In this document: positions 17,025-26,363 of the stretch, one piece after another
Position numbering within the stretch: position 1 is the stretch's first letter
How the letters are laid out: every line of letters starts with the position of its first letter
Position numbers and translations under genes: made by a program
From: Oceanospirillaceae bacterium
GTDB taxonomy: Bacteria; Pseudomonadota; Gammaproteobacteria; Pseudomonadales; Oceanobacteraceae
Assembly: GCA_002724925.1 (NCBI GenBank)
Contig: PBQA01000027.1
Span: 1-64,000 of the forward strand
DNA: 64,000 nucleotides
Direction of reading: 5' to 3'
Notes under the pieces: model-generated
Databases searched by the model: none
Told to the model about the DNA's origin: nothing
What the model saw: the letters and a program-made list of their open reading frames with translations, nothing else

Positions 17025-17321
17025 TCAGACGCTGAACCCGTAGTGCGTGCCATCAGGTAGTTCGATGTCGATTTTCAGTTTGCCACCAGATGCTTCAACG
17101 TATCGTTTGAGCGAAGATAGCTTGAGGTCTCTGCCCGGTTTTTCCATATCGGATACCGTAGGCTGTCTGACTCCAAGCGCTTCCGCGATCTGGCCTTGAG
17201 TCATATTCATTTTTTCGCGTAGTTCAGCCAGATGAATATCAAGGAGGGTATCAGCTGAAATCTTTTTTGCCTTTGCGACGACTTCGGGCTTTTCATTAGC
17301 AATGATGTCTTCAAGCTTCAT
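17025..17321 (-). CDS. HigA-type antitoxin, XRE-family HTH
   Basis: The 98-residue protein has a helix-turn-helix (MTQGQIAEALGVRQPTVSDME, residues about 40-60) followed by LKRYVEASGGKLKIDIELPDG, typical of antitoxins paired with Gp49/HigB toxins. It starts five bases after the toxin stop. It should bind and neutralise the toxin and repress the operon. Confidence 0.85.
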   Translation of the reverse strand: MKLEDIIANEKPEVVAKAKKISADTLLDIHLAELREKMNMTQGQIAEALGVRQPTVSDMEKPGRDLKLSSLKRYVEASGGKLKIDIELPDGTHYGFSV

Positions 17322-17326
17322 TGTGT

Positions 17327-17677
17327 TTACCTCGACTTCAATCTGTTCAGATGTTCGGTAAATTCCCGATCAGCAATCGGGATCATGGTTTTATAAAACC
17401 GCTTTTCGTTTCCGGTTTTGTTTCCTGCGCAGAGCAGAATGGCTTTGCGTTCTGGGTCAAAGGCGAAGAAGGCGCGTATAGGGTCGCCTTTGCTTTGTAC
17501 CCTGAGTTCTTTCATGTTGCTGTGGATTGAGCCTTTGACGGTATCTGCGTAAGGGCGTGGCAAACCAGGCCCTTGTTCTCGCAATACCAACATGGCCGCA
17601 AGCACGTTAGCTCGGTCGGTATCGGAGAGGCCCGCATACCAATCGTCAAACCAGTCGGTTGTTTCAACATTCCACAT
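17327..17677 (-). CDS. HigB-type toxin (RelE/ParE superfamily, phage Gp49-like)
   Basis: The 116-residue protein carries TTDWFDDWYAGLSD, GPGLPRPYADTVKGS, MKELRVQ and IRAFFAFDPERKAILLCAGNKTG, the standard order of the Gp49-like family. These toxins cleave mRNA on the ribosome. The toxin-first, antitoxin-second order is the HigBA arrangement. Two direct repeats lie upstream of the start. Confidence 0.85.
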   Translation of the reverse strand: MWNVETTDWFDDWYAGLSDTDRANVLAAMLVLREQGPGLPRPYADTVKGSIHSNMKELRVQSKGDPIRAFFAFDPERKAILLCAGNKTGNEKRFYKTMIPIADREFTEHLNRLKSR

Positions 17678-17688
17678 GACGAATCCTT

Positions 17689-17717
17689 GTCTGTATAGGT
17701 TTTAGTCTATATAGGTT
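17689..17717 (-). promoter_or_regulatory. Direct repeats in the higBA promoter region (candidate HigA sites)
   Basis: GTCTGTATAGGTT (17689-17701) and GTCTATATAGGTT (17705-17717) differ at one base and are spaced 16 bases apart, 12 to 40 bases upstream of the toxin start. Autoregulation is inferred. Confidence 0.5.
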
Positions 17718-17743
17718 TGGATCTATGTCAATGGTTGGATTAA

Positions 17744-17880
17744 GGCTTTAGATGGGTGAGGCCGTAGGCGGGTTGTTCCAACCCGGTTTGCCTCTCTTAG
17801 GTTTTGGGCTTCGCGTTTGGCTCCTACAATTGAACAGAGCTTCATGCCGCGACAATGTCGGGGATAAGATCCCCTCCTAC
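17744..17880 (+). repeat. REPIN-like intergenic repeat, two-part copy
   Basis: Same two-part structure as 12301-12424: GGCTTTAGATGGG lead, GTAGGCGGGTTG/CCAACCCGG at 17764, GCTCCTAC at 17820-17827, then an inverted GTAGGAGGGGATC/ATCCCC unit ending at 17880. With the valS terminator it fills the 300-base gap between higB and valS. Confidence 0.75.
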
Positions 17881-17906
17881 AAGGAACCGCTTTAGATGTT
17901 GAGAGC

Positions 17907-17946
17907 ATAAAAAACGCCAGGTCTTTGCAGAGCTGGCGTTTTTTAT
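17907..17946 (-). terminator. Rho-independent terminator of the valS operon
   Basis: ATAAAAAACGCCAG and CTGGCGTTTTTTAT are perfect 14-base complements around a 12-base loop, 34 bases beyond the valS stop. Confidence 0.9.
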
Positions 17947-17980
17947 GGTCTCGACATCTATTGTCGAGCAATGTCGCGGT

Positions 17981-20917
17981 TTACAACGCTTTGATCTTTT
18001 CGATCTGGTCGTTGAGTTTGGCGATGTCACGCTCAAAGCCGGCGGCTTTTTCTTTCTCTTTTTCGATCACAGCTTCTGGTGCTTTATCAACAAAGCCTGG
18101 GTTACCCAGTTTGTTTTGTACGCGCTCCAGTTCTTTGCCGAGTTTTTCGATCGATTTGCTCAGGCGCGCGACTTCTGCGTCTTTGTCGATGAAGCCAGCC
18201 ATGGGTACGAGTACTTCCATGTCGCCGACGAGCTGTGTCACAGACATAGGTTCGTCGTCGCCTTCGTTCAGCCAGGTCAGTTTGTTGAGCTTGGCGAGTT
18301 TCATCAGGAAGGCCTGGTTTTCTTCGGCACGGCGGAAGTCGTCGTCGCCGCCGTTTTTGAACAGCAGTTCGAGTTCAAAGCCTGGGGCTATGTTCTTTTC
18401 AGCGCGAACGTTACGTACGGCGGTAATGACGTTCTGCAGCCATTCGATGTCGGCTTCCGCTTCGGCGTCGATCAGGGCGTCCTGAGCTTCTGGGTAAGCG
18501 GCGAGCATGATGGTGTCGCCTGATTTGCCCGCTAGGTCTTTCACCTGATGCCAGATGGATTCGGTGATGAACGGGATGATCGGGTGCGCCAGTCGCAGAA
18601 TGGCTTCGAGTACGCGTACCAGAGTGCCGCGAGTACCACGTTTCTCTTCTTCGCTGGCGTTGGCATCCCAAAGCACCGGCTTAGATAGCTCAAGGTACCA
18701 GTCGCAGTATTCGTTCCAGATGAATTCGTACAGCGTCTGTGCGGCCATGTCGAAGCGGTACTGGTCCATGTGGCGGCGTACTTCGCTTTCGGCGCGTTGC
18801 AGGCGCGAGATGATCCAGCGGTCGGCTAATGAGAGCGCTGCATCCTCTCCGTTTACACCGCAAGCGGCTTTCATGGCGTCGGTGATTTCAATACGGCCAC
18901 CGTCTGCGTTCTCAACCGCTTCTTCGCCCGCCACTGAGAGCATGACGTAGCGTGAAGCGTTCCATAGTTTGTTACAGAAGTTACGGTAGCCTTCGAGGCG
19001 CTTCATGTCCCAGTTGATGTCACGGCCAGTCGAGGCCATGGCTGCGAGGGTGAAGCGCAGGGCGTCGGTGCCGTGTGGCGCGATGCCTTCCGGGAATTCT
19101 TTTTTCGTACGCTTGCCGATCTTTTCAGCCAGTTGTGGCTGCATCATGTTGCCTGTGCGCTTTTCCATCAGGTCGTCGAGCGAGATGCCGTCGATCATGT
19201 CGAGCGGATCAAGCACGTTACCTTTGGATTTGGACATTTTCTGGCCGACTTCGTCGCGGATCAGGCCAGTGACGTAGACGGTTTTGAACGGTACCTGAGG
19301 CTTTCCGTCTTCATCTTTGCAGAAGTGCATGGTCATCATGATCATGCGCGCGACCCAGAAGAAGATGATGTCGAAACCGGTGACCAGTACGTCGGTCGGG
19401 TGGAAGTCCATCATGCGCTTGAGCACGTCCGGGTCGTCCAGGTTTGGCCAGCCGAGCGTACCGAAGGTCCAGAGGGCAGAGGAGAACCAGGTGTCGAGTA
19501 CGTCTTCGTCCTGGGTCAGTTCTACGTCGTCCGCCAGTTTGTTCGCAGCGCGTACTTCGGCTTCGTCGTGGCCAACGTAGACATTACCTTCTTCGTCGTA
19601 CCAGGCCGGGATACGGTGACCCCACCAGAGCTGACGGGAGATACACCAGTCCTGAATGTCGCGCATCCAGCTGAAGTACATGTTTTCGTAGTTTTTCGGT
19701 ACGAACTGAATGTCGCCGTTTTCAACCGCTTCAATCGCTGGCTTCGCCAGTGTCTTGGCGTCTACGTACCATTGGTCGGTGAGCATTGGTTCGATCACGA
19801 CACCGCCACGGTCGCCATACGGCACAGTGAGGTCGTGGTCTTTGATTTCGTCGAGCAGGCCAGCCGCTTCAAAGTCTGCAACGATGGCTTTACGCGCGGC
19901 GAAGCGCTCCATGCCACGGTACTTTTCTGGAATGCTGGCTTTTACGTCGTCGTTGACGCTGCCGTCGGTGTTGAATACCTGCGGTACGTCGCGGATGTCG
20001 GCGTTGAAGGTCAGGATGTTGATCATCGGCAGGCCGCAGCGCTTGCCCACTTCGTAGTCATTGAAGTCGTGCGCAGGGGTGATTTTTACGCAGCCGGTGC
20101 CTTTTTCCATGTCGGCGTGTTCGTCGCCCACAATCGGAATACGACGGTCGACTAATGGCAGAACGATGTCTTTACCGATCAGATCTTTGTAACGCGGATC
20201 TTCCGGGTTTACGGCAACGCCCGTATCACCCAGCATGGTCTCCGGGCGTGTGGTCGCGACAACGATGTAGTCTTTGCCTTCAGACGTGGTCAGGCCATCG
20301 GCCAGCGGGTAACGCAGGTGCCACATGTGACCTTTTTTGTCTTTGTTTTCGACTTCGAGGTCAGAGATAGCGGTGTGCAGTTTTGGGTCCCAGTTCACCA
20401 GGCGCTTGCCACGGTAAATCAGGCCGTCTTTGTACAGACGAATGAAGACTTCCTGAACGGCTTTATAAAAGCCATCGTCCATGGTGAAACGTTCGGTGTC
20501 CCAATCGACGGAGTTACCTAAGCGACGCATCTGTTGGGTGATGGTGCCACCGGAGTGTTCTTTCCATTCCCAGACTTTTTCGAGGAACTTTTCACGGCCA
20601 AGCTCGTGGCGGTCTGGCTGGTTTTCGGCGGCGAGTTTGCGCTCTACGACCATCTGAGTCGCGATACCTGCGTGGTCAGTACCGACCTGCCATAGGGCTT
20701 TCTGCCCCTGCATACGCTTGTAGCGAGTGAGAGCATCCTGAATGGTGTGCTGGAAGGCATGACCCATGTGCAGCGAGCCGGTGACGTTCGGCGGTGGGAT
20801 CATGATGGAGTAACCTTCGCCGGTCAGTCCGTCTTGGTAAGGCTTGAAGTAGCCTTTCTCTTCCCACTCTTTGTACCAGGTTTGTTCGATTGCGCTGGGC
20901 TTGTATGTCTTATCCAT
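17981..20917 (-). CDS. valS: Valine--tRNA ligase
   Basis: Class I aminoacyl-tRNA synthetase of 978 residues that charges tRNA-Val. The HIGH-type motif is [11 protein letters not shown] (residues 43-53), and the KMSKS motif is [12 protein letters not shown] near residue 560. The editing-domain signature [10 protein letters not shown] and the C-terminal coiled-coil arm ([21 protein letters not shown]) are present. Length is normal for the bacterial enzyme. It is the last gene of the run holC, unnamed gene, valS, and a strong terminator follows. Confidence 0.98.
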   Translation of the reverse strand: MDKTYKPSAIEQTWYKEWEEKGYFKPYQDGLTGEGYSIMIPPPNVTGSLHMGHAFQHTIQDALTRYKRMQGQKALWQVGTDHAGIATQMVVERKLAAENQPDRHELGREKFLEKVWEWKEHSGGTITQQMRRLGNSVDWDTERFTMDDGFYKAVQEVFIRLYKDGLIYRGKRLVNWDPKLHTAISDLEVENKDKKGHMWHLRYPLADGLTTSEGKDYIVVATTRPETMLGDTGVAVNPEDPRYKDLIGKDIVLPLVDRRIPIVGDEHADMEKGTGCVKITPAHDFNDYEVGKRCGLPMINILTFNADIRDVPQVFNTDGSVNDDVKASIPEKYRGMERFAARKAIVADFEAAGLLDEIKDHDLTVPYGDRGGVVIEPMLTDQWYVDAKTLAKPAIEAVENGDIQFVPKNYENMYFSWMRDIQDWCISRQLWWGHRIPAWYDEEGNVYVGHDEAEVRAANKLADDVELTQDEDVLDTWFSSALWTFGTLGWPNLDDPDVLKRMMDFHPTDVLVTGFDIIFFWVARMIMMTMHFCKDEDGKPQVPFKTVYVTGLIRDEVGQKMSKSKGNVLDPLDMIDGISLDDLMEKRTGNMMQPQLAEKIGKRTKKEFPEGIAPHGTDALRFTLAAMASTGRDINWDMKRLEGYRNFCNKLWNASRYVMLSVAGEEAVENADGGRIEITDAMKAACGVNGEDAALSLADRWIISRLQRAESEVRRHMDQYRFDMAAQTLYEFIWNEYCDWYLELSKPVLWDANASEEEKRGTRGTLVRVLEAILRLAHPIIPFITESIWHQVKDLAGKSGDTIMLAAYPEAQDALIDAEAEADIEWLQNVITAVRNVRAEKNIAPGFELELLFKNGGDDDFRRAEENQAFLMKLAKLNKLTWLNEGDDEPMSVTQLVGDMEVLVPMAGFIDKDAEVARLSKSIEKLGKELERVQNKLGNPGFVDKAPEAVIEKEKEKAAGFERDIAKLNDQIEKIKAL

Positions 20918-21039
20918 TGCTGGCTGCTACTCGTTTTGGACGTGAAAAAACGAGCAGGAGTATACCGGATTAGCGAGCCCGTGGGCAGGGAGGAAAGAAG
21001 ACTGATTTGCTCAGCCTTCTTGAGCCGGTTTACAGAGGA

Positions 21040-21630
21040 TCAGGACTCTTCTTTGCCGTTGAGCATGTCGCGTACGCGGGCGCGAAGGCGGCTTTTGATC
21101 ATGGGCATGAGTTCTTCAACCAGTTCATCGACCATACGCTCCCGCTGGAGTAGGGAGGTCAGCGATGCGGTGGTTTCGGCCATGTTGGCGTCCAGCTCTG
21201 CGCGCTTGGATGACAGTGCCGTCTCACTAGCACCCGGTATCGGAGCCATAGCAGGCGTTTGAGTTTCCTGGCCGCGATTGATCTTGTCCAGAATCTGATT
21301 CAGCGGGCTGAGGCCACCCGGAGGTGTCTGCTTCGGAGTTGTCTGAATAGCTTCGTGCACAAGCTCAACAGGCTCCTGAGGCTTAGGTACCGCACGCAGT
21401 GAGGCCGGTTGAGAAGCGACGTCATTCACTGTTGGAATGTCTGTTACCGTCGGGATGTTACTGAGATCGAGGTCAGCAGGTTCGTTGACGGTGGGGATGT
21501 TTCCGTCGAACAGGTCATCCAGAACCGGAATGTCATCCGCAGAGGAGCCGGATGAGGTCGGGTTATCCAGCACCCGCTGTAACATCTCAAGTTCGGCAAG
21601 AAGGTCTTTAGGCTCTTCTTTGTTTTTCAT
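21040..21630 (-). CDS. Uncharacterised protein encoded between holC and valS
   Basis: The 196-residue protein has an N-terminal acidic helix (EPKDLLAELEMLQRVLDN), a low-complexity middle with repeated IPTVxD/IPTVNE units, and a C-terminal basic helix ending MPMIKSRLRARVRDML. A protein of this kind often sits between holC and valS in pseudomonad-like genomes, and no activity is known to me. It starts one base inside the holC stop, so the two are coupled. Confidence 0.75.
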   Translation of the reverse strand: MKNKEEPKDLLAELEMLQRVLDNPTSSGSSADDIPVLDDLFDGNIPTVNEPADLDLSNIPTVTDIPTVNDVASQPASLRAVPKPQEPVELVHEAIQTTPKQTPPGGLSPLNQILDKINRGQETQTPAMAPIPGASETALSSKRAELDANMAETTASLTSLLQRERMVDELVEELMPMIKSRLRARVRDMLNGKEES

Positions 21631-22067
21631 CAGCTCATTCTCATATCGTTGTGCGTCACCGGGTATCCCCGATCTTTCAGAAACCGGAAGTGCTGGCGCG
21701 TCTGGGCCAGAATATCGTCTTTCTGAACGACAATTTCTACCAGTCTTTCAAAACGGCTGAAAAAAGCCGGTAATTCGGCGCTCAGGTTAATAATGACATC
21801 GTGGTGATGTCCGGGTTCCTGAGCCCAGCCAATGCTTACCGGACAGTCTACAGGTGCGTCTTTGGCTGTCAGTAGCGCGTGCGGTACAAAGGCGTCTGCG
21901 CGGAATTGCCAGAGCATATCATCGAGCTCTCTGGCTTTCTGCTCATTATCTACCTGAAGCAGAATTTTATGACCTTTCTGCTGGATCTGCTCAACTAACC
22001 GACAGGCGAAGAACCACTGATCATGGTCTGCCTGGCCACCTAGTATGTAGAAGTCTGCTCGGGTCAT
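21630..22067 (-). CDS. holC: DNA polymerase III subunit chi
   Basis: The 145-residue protein starts TRADFYILGGQ and includes LVEQIQQKGHKILLQVDNEQKARELDDMLWQF and FVPHALLTAKD, the conserved chi-subunit pattern. Chi links the clamp loader to SSB at the replication fork. It overlaps the rlmA stop by four bases upstream and the next gene downstream. Confidence 0.93.
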   Translation of the reverse strand: MTRADFYILGGQADHDQWFFACRLVEQIQQKGHKILLQVDNEQKARELDDMLWQFRADAFVPHALLTAKDAPVDCPVSIGWAQEPGHHHDVIINLSAELPAFFSRFERLVEIVVQKDDILAQTRQHFRFLKDRGYPVTHNDMRMS

Positions 22068-22890
22068 TGCGAACCTTTCTGCCTGCGAAACCGGTGTAAT
22101 ACTACGTCGATTTCGAGTGTCAGTGAATCGATTGTCTGGAGTTTTTCTGCCCGTTCCGGGCTCACCTTCCAGCGGTGCGGTGTCATATTGAACAAAGCGA
22201 TCAAAGGCTCACCACCGGGTACGGTTACTTTGTAGGTCAGCTTTTGCTCGTCTACTGCGATGAAACCGGCCTCTGCCATCTTCGAAACTGGCGTAAAGCT
22301 CTCGGCTTTGACGTCATCGTAGATGACTTCGCGCAGTTGCATCAAATGCTGCGGCCCGGTGTTAACGGTAATGATCTCACCGTCATCCGCAAGCGCATGA
22401 TCCAGGCCTTGAGGCATAAGCGGGGTAAACAAACTGATGATGGTCTGAATACTGCGAGCATTTACGGGTGGGCGGGCACCACTGGCGACTAACCAGCGTA
22501 TGTCTTTGGTGCGTCGGCAAGCGCCTTTGATAGCCACGCGAGAGATATCCAGACCGGTAATTTCAAGTTGCGGCTTCTGTTGCTTGAGGCGTTGGGTGTA
22601 ATAGCCCTCACCGCAACCAATATCGAGTACTGGGCCGGTGTTCACCAGCGCATTCAGAGCGTCTGAAATCGGCTCGTAAATCGCAGAATCGAGAAACGCC
22701 GTGCGTGCACGGACCATGTCGACGTCGTCGCCCGGATTTTTCGATTTCTTATGGTTCACCAGCAGCAGGTTGATATACCCCTGTTTGGCCGTGTCGTAAC
22801 TATGGCGATCAGGGCATTGCCACTGCTTGCCGTTGGCAGTCAGTGGCTGTTCGCATTTCGGGCAGATGAGCCCGGAGGCAGATTTGTTCA

Positions 22891-22891
<1 letters not shown>
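22064..22891 (-). CDS. rlmA: 23S rRNA (guanine-N1)-methyltransferase RlmA
   Basis: The 275-residue protein has the RlmA zinc finger CPKCEQPL...WQCPDRHSYD (Cys10, Cys13, Cys27, His31 area) and the lead-in KQGYINLLL. The SAM-binding motif is VLDIGCGEGYYTQRL at about residues 89-103. The enzyme methylates G745 in helix 35 of 23S rRNA. It overlaps dapE by one base and holC by four, so all are probably one transcript. Confidence 0.9.
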
Positions 22892-24054
<1,163 letters not shown>

Positions 24055-24170
24055 TCAGAGGCGTGAATCATATCACACAGGGCATAACTAAGGCGTTTGT
24101 TCGCTTGCCGCAAGGCCATCTGGCCCATACCATAACAGTCTCTTTACAAATGTATGTGGACTTAGAACTT

Positions 24171-24734
24171 ATGACCGAGAGCCTCTCGCGCGAGCAACTC
24201 AACACCGTGATGGATGACGCTGATCTTCTGAAGAGCAAAGACGAGGTCGAAGCCGCCCTTGATGCACTGGCGGCAGACATCACAGCGCGGCTGGCAGATA
24301 AAATGCCTGTGGTATACAGCATTATGAATGGCGGGCTCGTGGTTGCGGGGCAGCTCCTGACTCGCCTTAATTTTCCACTGGAGCAGGGATATATGCACGC
24401 CACGCGGTATCGGGGTGAGACCAGTGCTCAGGCTGATCTGCAATGGCAGGCGCCACCCTCTGTACCTATGGATGGTCGCACGGTACTGATCATCGATGAC
24501 ATTTTTGATGAGGGCTACACCCTTGAAGCCGTTGTTGAAGCCTGCAAAGCGCAGGGCGCCGCTGAGGTCCTGACGGCGGTCCTGGTTGATAAGCAGCATG
24601 ACCGCAAAGCACCGGGTATGACGGTAGATTTTGTTGGTCTGGAAGTCGAAGACCGTTATGTCTTTGGTTACGGTATGGACTACCGCGGATACTGGCGTAA
24701 TGCACCGGGCATTTACGCTGTTAAGGGCCTCTGA
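24171..24734 (+). CDS. hpt: Hypoxanthine-guanine phosphoribosyltransferase
   Basis: Purine-salvage enzyme that makes IMP or GMP from hypoxanthine or guanine and PRPP. The PRPP loop VLIIDDIFDEGYT and the closing YVFGYGMDYRGYWRN...GIYAVKGL are characteristic. The start MTESLSREQ at 24171 gives 187 residues, the normal length. The longer frame from 24063 adds residues unlike the family, and no good ribosome site is visible at either start. Confidence 0.88.
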   Translation: MTESLSREQLNTVMDDADLLKSKDEVEAALDALAADITARLADKMPVVYSIMNGGLVVAGQLLTRLNFPLEQGYMHATRYRGETSAQADLQWQAPPSVPMDGRTVLIIDDIFDEGYTLEAVVEACKAQGAAEVLTAVLVDKQHDRKAPGMTVDFVGLEVEDRYVFGYGMDYRGYWRNAPGIYAVKGL

Positions 24735-24849
24735 GGGCTTCATGTTTTGAGTGCCGGTATCCCGCATACTGGCACCTCTGTAATAAGTAAATCTTTCCGG
24801 CAAGGCCTGCCATCTCGACTACACTGAGATGGCGGAGGTGGCCGATTTT

Positions 24850-25341
24850 ATGAATGTTCAGTTCATCAATCCCTTCATCGAGACGATTAGCAACATACTC
24901 GCAACCATGGCATCCATGACGTGTGAGCATGGCAAGCCATATCTTAAAGAAGGCGAAGATCCCCTGGGAGTAGTCACCGGGTTGATCCCTATGGAGGGAG
25001 ATGCGGTGAATGGTTCTCTTGCCATCAGTTTTAACGAAGACACCATTCTCAAGATAAGCAGCAGTATGCTCGGTGAGGAAGTCGCGGAGTTTGATGATAC
25101 CTGCAAGGATCTGACTGGCGAACTTACCAATATGCTCTCTGGTGGGGCCCGAAAGCTACTCTGGGAGGGGGGCTACAGTTTCGAGATGGCTACGCCACGC
25201 ATGTTAACGGGAGATGCCCCCGTTATTCATCATGTTGAAGGGCCGGTGGTCGTTATTCCTTTTGATACAAAAGCGGGTGAGTTCTTCATCGAAGTTGTCA
25301 TCGGCAGTCGCCTGAAACGAGCCGAAGTCGCAGGGGCATAA
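24850..25341 (+). CDS. cheX: Chemotaxis phosphatase CheX
   Basis: The 163-residue protein starts MNVQFINPFIE, with GGAGGTGG 11 bases upstream; an in-frame ATG at 24829 is possible but lies before the ribosome site. The core DTCKDLTGELTNMLSGGARKLL holds the Glu and Asn of the CheC/CheX E-x2-N type active site. CheX dephosphorylates CheY-P-like receivers. No other chemotaxis gene lies nearby, so the partner is encoded elsewhere. Confidence 0.85.
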   Translation: MNVQFINPFIETISNILATMASMTCEHGKPYLKEGEDPLGVVTGLIPMEGDAVNGSLAISFNEDTILKISSSMLGEEVAEFDDTCKDLTGELTNMLSGGARKLLWEGGYSFEMATPRMLTGDAPVIHHVEGPVVVIPFDTKAGEFFIEVVIGSRLKRAEVAGA

Positions 25342-25390
25342 TCGCAACAAACTGTTGGGTCTGTCGTCATAACTGACTCGCTTTAAGCAT

Positions 25391-25447
25391 TTGATTCCTT
25401 CTCTTTAATGTGTAATATGACGATTCGTCAAAAATGACGGATCGTCA
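25391..25447 (+). promoter_or_regulatory. Sigma70 promoter with two adjacent TetR-type operators
   Basis: TTGATT (25391-25396) and TAATAT (25413-25418) are 16 bases apart. The 13-base palindromes TGACGATTCGTCA (25418-25430) and TGACGGATCGTCA (25435-25447) overlap the -10 box and start point. This fits autorepression by the TetR gene that follows, probably extended to the exporter operon. Confidence 0.7.
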
Positions 25448-25561
25448 AAAATGGTTATATTGCATACAGTACTACACAGTCTTAAATATCTGCTCTCCGG
25501 TTTGCAGTCGCACTGCCCATTTCAGCAGAACAGGCTCGCTGGCTGTTCGGATGCCAGCGTG

Positions 25562-26347
25562 ATGCTGATGGAGGACATGTCTCCGACAGACTCTGCTCAA
25601 GCTTCTGATCTGGCAAAGACCGAACGCTCTCCGCGTCAGGAAGAAAAGTGGCAAAAGCGTGAGAACACACTGCTCGATAATGTTCAGTTCATCATCGATG
25701 ACGTTGGTTATGCGCATTTCAATATGGACCGCCTGGTCCGCGCCAGTGACGTGTCTAAGGGCACCGTCTACAACCACTTCACCAGCAAGGAGGATTGCCT
25801 TGCAGCGCTCTGTTGTCGTGGGATGGAAGAGCTGAAGGATATGTTCTTACGTGCGCAGGCATTCGATGGAAAGCCACGCGAGAAAGCGTTAGCGATTCAT
25901 TATGCCTATCGCCTGCACATGAAGCTTCATCCGGTCATGTCGAGTGCTCTGGTGACAGCTCGTACAGCCGCTTTTGTCGAGAAAACCTCCCCGCAGCGTT
26001 CCGCAACAATCCGTCGTAATGATGAAGCCCTTTTTGCTATCGCTTTTGAGGTCATTGATGCCGCCGTTCAGGCGGGTGATCTCGATATCACAGAAGATCT
26101 GGACGCAACCGTAATTACCTTTCTGACATGGTCGACCTCTTACGGGATCAACATGTTAGAGGACACAGGATTCGAGCACACGATCAGTGACCTGCTTGAA
26201 GAAAAGAACATCGCTTTAATCGGAGCGAATGTACTGATGGATGGCATTGGTATGAAGCCTTTGTCGAAGGAATGGGACTATCGGGCAACCTGGCAGCGTA
26301 TTGCTGAAGAGGTATTCCCCGAGGAAAGTCAGAGAGCTTTGCTTTAA
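25562..26347 (+). CDS. TetR-family transcriptional regulator of the MMPL exporter operon
   Basis: The N-terminal HTH reads HFNMDRLVRASDVSKGTVYNHFTSKEDCLAAL, the standard TetR layout, followed by a helical ligand domain. The start is uncertain. The frame opens at 25451, immediately after the operators, but residues encoded by 25451-25561 do not look like a TetR N-terminus. Starts at 25562, 25568 or 25577 are more likely. It lies 16 bases upstream of the exporter gene. Inferred ligand: a hydrophobic substrate of that exporter. Confidence 0.8.
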   Translation: MLMEDMSPTDSAQASDLAKTERSPRQEEKWQKRENTLLDNVQFIIDDVGYAHFNMDRLVRASDVSKGTVYNHFTSKEDCLAALCCRGMEELKDMFLRAQAFDGKPREKALAIHYAYRLHMKLHPVMSSALVTARTAAFVEKTSPQRSATIRRNDEALFAIAFEVIDAAVQAGDLDITEDLDATVITFLTWSTSYGINMLEDTGFEHTISDLLEEKNIALIGANVLMDGIGMKPLSKEWDYRATWQRIAEEVFPEESQRALL

Positions 26348-26363
26348 TTCAGGAGAGCGCACT

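Noticed and set aside
8913-17880. CRISPR-like array
   Set aside because: The repeats are dispersed, palindromic and not evenly spaced, and there are no cas genes. They fit REP elements.
19073-20155. 360-residue open frame on the plus strand inside valS
   Set aside because: It lies fully antisense to conserved valS sequence. Its residues are a third-position shadow with no domain.
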